Below, piece by piece: positions 14,774-17,159 of a stretch of DNA of 17,159 nucleotides. Within the stretch, counting starts at the first letter, position 1, and every line of letters starts with the position of its first letter. Source of the DNA: an uncultured Planctomycetaceae bacterium (GTDB lineage: Bacteria; Planctomycetota; Planctomycetia; Planctomycetales; Planctomycetaceae); assembly GCA_903921605.1 (NCBI GenBank), contig CAIXQV010000014.1, positions 1 to 17,159 on the forward strand. Reading direction: 5' to 3'. Under the pieces are notes generated by a model. It was not told the DNA's origin and searched no databases. It worked only from the letters and a program-made list of their open reading frames with translations. The position numbers and the translations under genes are program-made.

Positions 14774-15130
14774 ATGGCGTTCGAATGTCCGTATTGTCGC
14801 AAAGCCGTCGATCCACGAGCCGAAATTTGCCCTTACTGCACGTCTGATATCCGTTATCAACGGCCACACTCGCCTGTGGAGATGTTGCAAGGAGTCCGAG
14901 GCACAGTCAAAGGCCTTGGCTGGGAGCTTTGCTTCAAGTCGATCTTTCTTGTCCCCTTTGCACTGTTGATGGGCATCCCGCTTCTGCCAGTGATCGTGAT
15001 CGTTGGAGGGATTTATCTCTTCTACAAAGTGGTCATGGCATCGATCAGTTCCACCATCGATTCCGCAAAGTCTCAAAAGGATTCTGAGCAGGTGAATGGC
15101 AAAGACTCACAAGGCAAAGGCCATGAGTAG
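14774..15130 (+). CDS. Zinc-ribbon membrane protein, uncharacterised
   Basis: 118 residues. The N-terminus has a four-cysteine zinc ribbon, CPYC (5-8) and CPYC (19-22), ten residues apart. An amphipathic linker (residues 25-52) is followed by one long or two close hydrophobic segments (about 54-87; FLVPFALLMG, then LLPVIVIVGGIYLFY) and a polar, charged tail. It is therefore a membrane-anchored protein with a small zinc-binding head, probably cytoplasmic. I do not recognise the family. The start is well supported by AGGAG seven bases upstream, inside the hairpin. It is the first of three overlapping genes; its stop overlaps the start of the next gene by eight bases. Confidence 0.72.
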   Translation: MAFECPYCRKAVDPRAEICPYCTSDIRYQRPHSPVEMLQGVRGTVKGLGWELCFKSIFLVPFALLMGIPLLPVIVIVGGIYLFYKVVMASISSTIDSAKSQKDSEQVNGKDSQGKGHE

Positions 15131-15413
15131 AGGTCACCAAACACTTGCACTGCCAGTCGAGCTTCTTTCGGTCACGGTCGCCAAAATCAGTGGTCTCCCA
15201 AAGATCCTGCTGACCATGCGACTTGATGTCGAGTGTTTTGAATCCTCAAACCTTGCCCTGACTCCAGAGCAAGGTTTTCGTCTTCTCGGAGACCTCACAG
15301 AGCGATTCAGGACCTCAAAGTTGCTTCAAGGGTTCGATCCACCAATAGAAGTTGGAAAACAAACATTGATTGAAATCATGAAAAGTCAGGATGAGGAGAA
15401 TACAAATGAGTGA
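15123..15413 (+). CDS. Small uncharacterised protein, second gene of the orphan operon
   Basis: 96 residues from ATG 15123; an ATG at 15096 in the same frame would add nine basic residues. I prefer 15123 because it overlaps the upstream stop as ATGAGTAG, the same eight-base arrangement as the next junction. The body alternates hydrophobic and polar residues (ALPVELLSVTVAKISGLPKILLTMRLDVECFE, split at about residue 25), suggesting beta strands, then a helix-like LALTPEQGFRLLGDLTERF (44-62), and an acidic tail ending DEENTNE. No signal peptide, membrane segment or known motif. I do not recognise it. The tight overlap on both sides argues that it works with the flanking proteins in roughly equal amounts. 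Confidence 0.6.
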   Translation: MSRGHQTLALPVELLSVTVAKISGLPKILLTMRLDVECFESSNLALTPEQGFRLLGDLTERFRTSKLLQGFDPPIEVGKQTLIEIMKSQDEENTNE

Positions 15414-15822
15414 GCAGAATCCAGCTCCGATTGTGTTAACGGTCCATCGCAGAGGCGTCCCTGAGTTCGAACGTTTCGTCATCTCAGATCAATATCTCAG
15501 ATACTGGACTGGGGCTGAATGGTCGTCAAAAGAGAACGAGGCCCAAGTCTTTTGCAACAACAACGAAGCACTGGAAAGGGTTCAGAAGCTTCTGCTACTC
15601 GATCTTGGTCCCATGCCAGTCCGCAGATTCCAGGCTCCAATCTTTCTTGATCTTTACTCAGAGCAAGAGATCTCTGTGCGGGATCTACAAATTTGGTTGA
15701 CCAGAATCGCAAAGTTACTGATGGATACGCCGAGGTATGGGAATGGCCCTTTGCAGGGGACTCTGGGGCTGACATGGATCGACTGGGGCCAATTGAAAGA
15801 ACTGAGTGCTAAGGAAATGTGA
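15406..15822 (+). CDS. Uncharacterised cytoplasmic protein, third gene of the orphan operon
   Basis: 138 residues. ATG 15406 is chosen over the in-frame ATG at 15391 because GAGGAG (15393-15398) lies seven bases upstream and the start overlaps the previous stop as ATGAGTGA. The N-terminal part has FERFVISDQYLRYWTGAEWS, aromatic-rich, followed by EAQVFCNNNEALERVQKLL. The C-terminal part has IFLDLYSEQEISVRDLQIWLTRIAKLLMDT, then GNGPLQGTLGLTWIDWGQLKEL. It appears soluble, without signal or membrane segment, possibly two small alpha/beta units. I recognise no family and no catalytic motif. Its stop is 17 bases from the stop of the convergent kinase gene; no clear terminator lies between them. Confidence 0.65.
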   Translation: MSEQNPAPIVLTVHRRGVPEFERFVISDQYLRYWTGAEWSSKENEAQVFCNNNEALERVQKLLLLDLGPMPVRRFQAPIFLDLYSEQEISVRDLQIWLTRIAKLLMDTPRYGNGPLQGTLGLTWIDWGQLKELSAKEM

Positions 15823-15839
15823 CTGGTTTCAGAAACCGT

Positions 15840-17159
15840 CTACTGCTCAAACTGCAGCCTGCAGTCTGGTCGCTTTGCTCGAAACTCGTTCACAGCATCA
15901 AGGGTCACAGCAGTTGCAGTGAGATTGATCTCTCGCAGTGAAGGCATGTTGTAGAGATGTTTGAAAACATCATTCGTGATCAGGGGGCTGTCGTTGACAT
16001 CGAGGAGTCGAATGAATTTCAGCTTTGTCAGATGCTCAATTCCAGCCGCTGTGATCTTGTTTCCCCCGCAACCGATTCCATGAAGTGTTGCGATCTCACC
16101 AACGGATTTCATTCCTTCATCTGTGGTTGCTGTATGAGCGTTGTAGATGGTGCGTAACCTTGGCAATCCAACGAACATTGGCAAGTGCTCGTCACCGAAC
16201 TCCCGAACGGCGAGTACTTTGATTTCAGTGATGACGAATTCCGTTGCAGGGATGTCAGCGGGAAAATACAGACGCTGGTTGCCGTCCTTACCTGTGATTT
16301 CCAGCTCGCCACCCATCGCAATAATCTTCTCGGCAACCTTGCGATCCTGGGACTCGATGGCAACCACTGGTGCTGGCTGCGGAGCAGAATCGGTCCACTG
16401 GCCAGCAACAAAAGACGCCGTCAGCAATACGGCAACTGCGATGATTGCAAGAAGCAGTTGAGACAGACGAGGAGCTGAAACCAACAATCCAGGTGAATTG
16501 ATCGCTTCGATTACTGCAGTGGCTGTTTCAAAACGATCGGCTGGATGCTTTGCCAGGCAACGCAGACAGACCTGCTCAATGTGTATCGGTATTTCTGAAT
16601 TAAATTGACGGGGCGGCACTGGCAATCGCAACAAAGCGTTCTCTCGCAGTGCGATGTCAGAATCAGCTTTGTGCGGATGCTTTCCTGTCAGCAGTTGATA
16701 AAACACAACTCCCAATGCCCACAGATCGGTTCCAGGACCCAGCAGCCTGATTTCAGCCAGAATTTGCTCCGGTGCCATGTAAGCCAGCGTGCCAGAGGAA
16801 AGGGCATCTCCATTGTTAACTTGATCAACGGTCGTGGCGATACCGAAATCTGTGATCGATGCCCTGCCTTTTTGATCAATCAGAATGTTGGACGGTTTGA
16901 TGTCTCGATGGATGAATCCCTGTTCATGAGCGGCCTGCAGTGCTTCGGCCACTTCGACAATCCACCGAGTTGCCTGTTTGATGGTCGTCTGACCTTCTGC
17001 AATCACAGCAGCAAGACTTCGCCCCTCGATCAGATCGCTGACAATGACGACGGAACCATCATGCTTAACAACATCATGGACAGACACGATTCCTGGGTGA
17101 CGCAGTTTTGCTGTTCGTCGAGCTTCGTGCAGCAACGAGTCAGTAGACCGAGATCGATC
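15840..17159 (-). CDS. Membrane Ser/Thr protein kinase with C-terminal leucine-rich repeats (5' truncated by window)
   Basis: The frame is open to the window edge, giving 439 visible residues; the P-loop and ATP-binding lysine lie outside. Visible kinase landmarks: the alpha-C glutamate in LLHEARRTAKLRHPGIV (9-25), HRDIKPSN with the catalytic Asp (84-91), DFG (104-106), APE (129-131), and DLWALGVVFYQLLTGKHP of the C-lobe. A single membrane helix follows (about 234-254, LLLAIIAVAVLLTASFVAG). The remainder carries degenerate leucine-rich repeats: LPRLRTIYN, IATLHGIGCGGNKITAAGIEHL, LKFIRLLDVNDSPL and MPSLREINL. Kinase inside, LRR outside is the expected topology. All visible catalytic residues are intact, so it should be active. 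Substrates are unknown. It converges with the orphan operon. Confidence 0.92.
   Translation of the reverse strand, partial: DRSRSTDSLLHEARRTAKLRHPGIVSVHDVVKHDGSVVIVSDLIEGRSLAAVIAEGQTTIKQATRWIVEVAEALQAAHEQGFIHRDIKPSNILIDQKGRASITDFGIATTVDQVNNGDALSSGTLAYMAPEQILAEIRLLGPGTDLWALGVVFYQLLTGKHPHKADSDIALRENALLRLPVPPRQFNSEIPIHIEQVCLRCLAKHPADRFETATAVIEAINSPGLLVSAPRLSQLLLAIIAVAVLLTASFVAGQWTDSAPQPAPVVAIESQDRKVAEKIIAMGGELEITGKDGNQRLYFPADIPATEFVITEIKVLAVREFGDEHLPMFVGLPRLRTIYNAHTATTDEGMKSVGEIATLHGIGCGGNKITAAGIEHLTKLKFIRLLDVNDSPLITNDVFKHLYNMPSLREINLTATAVTLDAVNEFRAKRPDCRLQFEQ

Noticed and set aside
15823..15839. Bidirectional terminator between the convergent operon and kinase gene
   Set aside because: Only a five-pair GGTTT/AAACC palindrome with a three-base loop overlaps the gap, with no T-run on either side.
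14316..17159. Genomic island integrated at tRNA-Val
   Set aside because: No integrase gene and no second copy of the tRNA 3' end were seen in the window, so integration remains only a hypothesis.

Overview
The window reads as a chromosomal segment of a planctomycete (Planctomycetota). I infer this from protein content: a secreted protein with tandem DUF1080 (3-keto-disaccharide hydrolase type) domains, an FG-GAP/VCBS repeat protein, a small membrane protein starting with an 'NPFEAP'-type motif, and a membrane Ser/Thr kinase ending in leucine-rich repeats. Scattered palindromic intergenic repeats fit the same picture. The species cannot be named from the sequence alone.

Layout. Bases 1-483 are the 3' end of an FG-GAP/VCBS protein, followed by a short dispersed repeat and a likely terminator. 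Bases 569-3868 are a carbohydrate block: an aldose 1-epimerase on +, then, convergent on -, a secreted five-bladed beta-propeller glycosidase-like protein and the tandem DUF1080 protein, with an intrinsic terminator between those two. A small three-helix membrane protein (4387-4791) precedes the peptidoglycan block murE-murF-uppP (5172-9238): DAP-type Mur ligases plus the undecaprenyl diphosphate phosphatase that recycles the lipid carrier. Convergent to this, a YebC/YeeN-family gene and an amino acid permease form a tightly coupled minus-strand pair (11479 down to 9335). A small membrane protein lies further upstream on the minus strand (12181-11849). An 877-base non-coding stretch follows, holding an operator-like triple repeat and a dispersed palindromic element, and then cysK (13059-14003).

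The last part (14004-17159) is the most unusual. The cysK-to-tRNA gap is packed with palindromic elements. It is followed by tRNA-Val(GAC), an array of five TTCAGGTAAAT repeats, and a strong terminator. Next comes a three-gene operon of unrecognised small proteins (zinc-ribbon membrane protein, 96 aa protein, 138 aa protein) joined by two identical-style 8-base ATGAGT overlaps. A hairpin appears to bury the Shine-Dalgarno sequence of its first gene. Convergent to the operon, with 17 bases between the stops, is the kinase-LRR gene, cut by the window edge.

Several starts were moved inward from the longest open frame because of ribosome binding sites or family alignment: DUF1080 to 3868, YebC to 11479, the small membrane protein to a GTG at 12181, and the operon genes to 15123 and 15406. 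The strongest candidates for something undescribed are the orphan operon with its hairpin-masked leader, the repeat array behind tRNA-Val, and the GTTAA triple repeat with exact 11-base spacing upstream of cysK.
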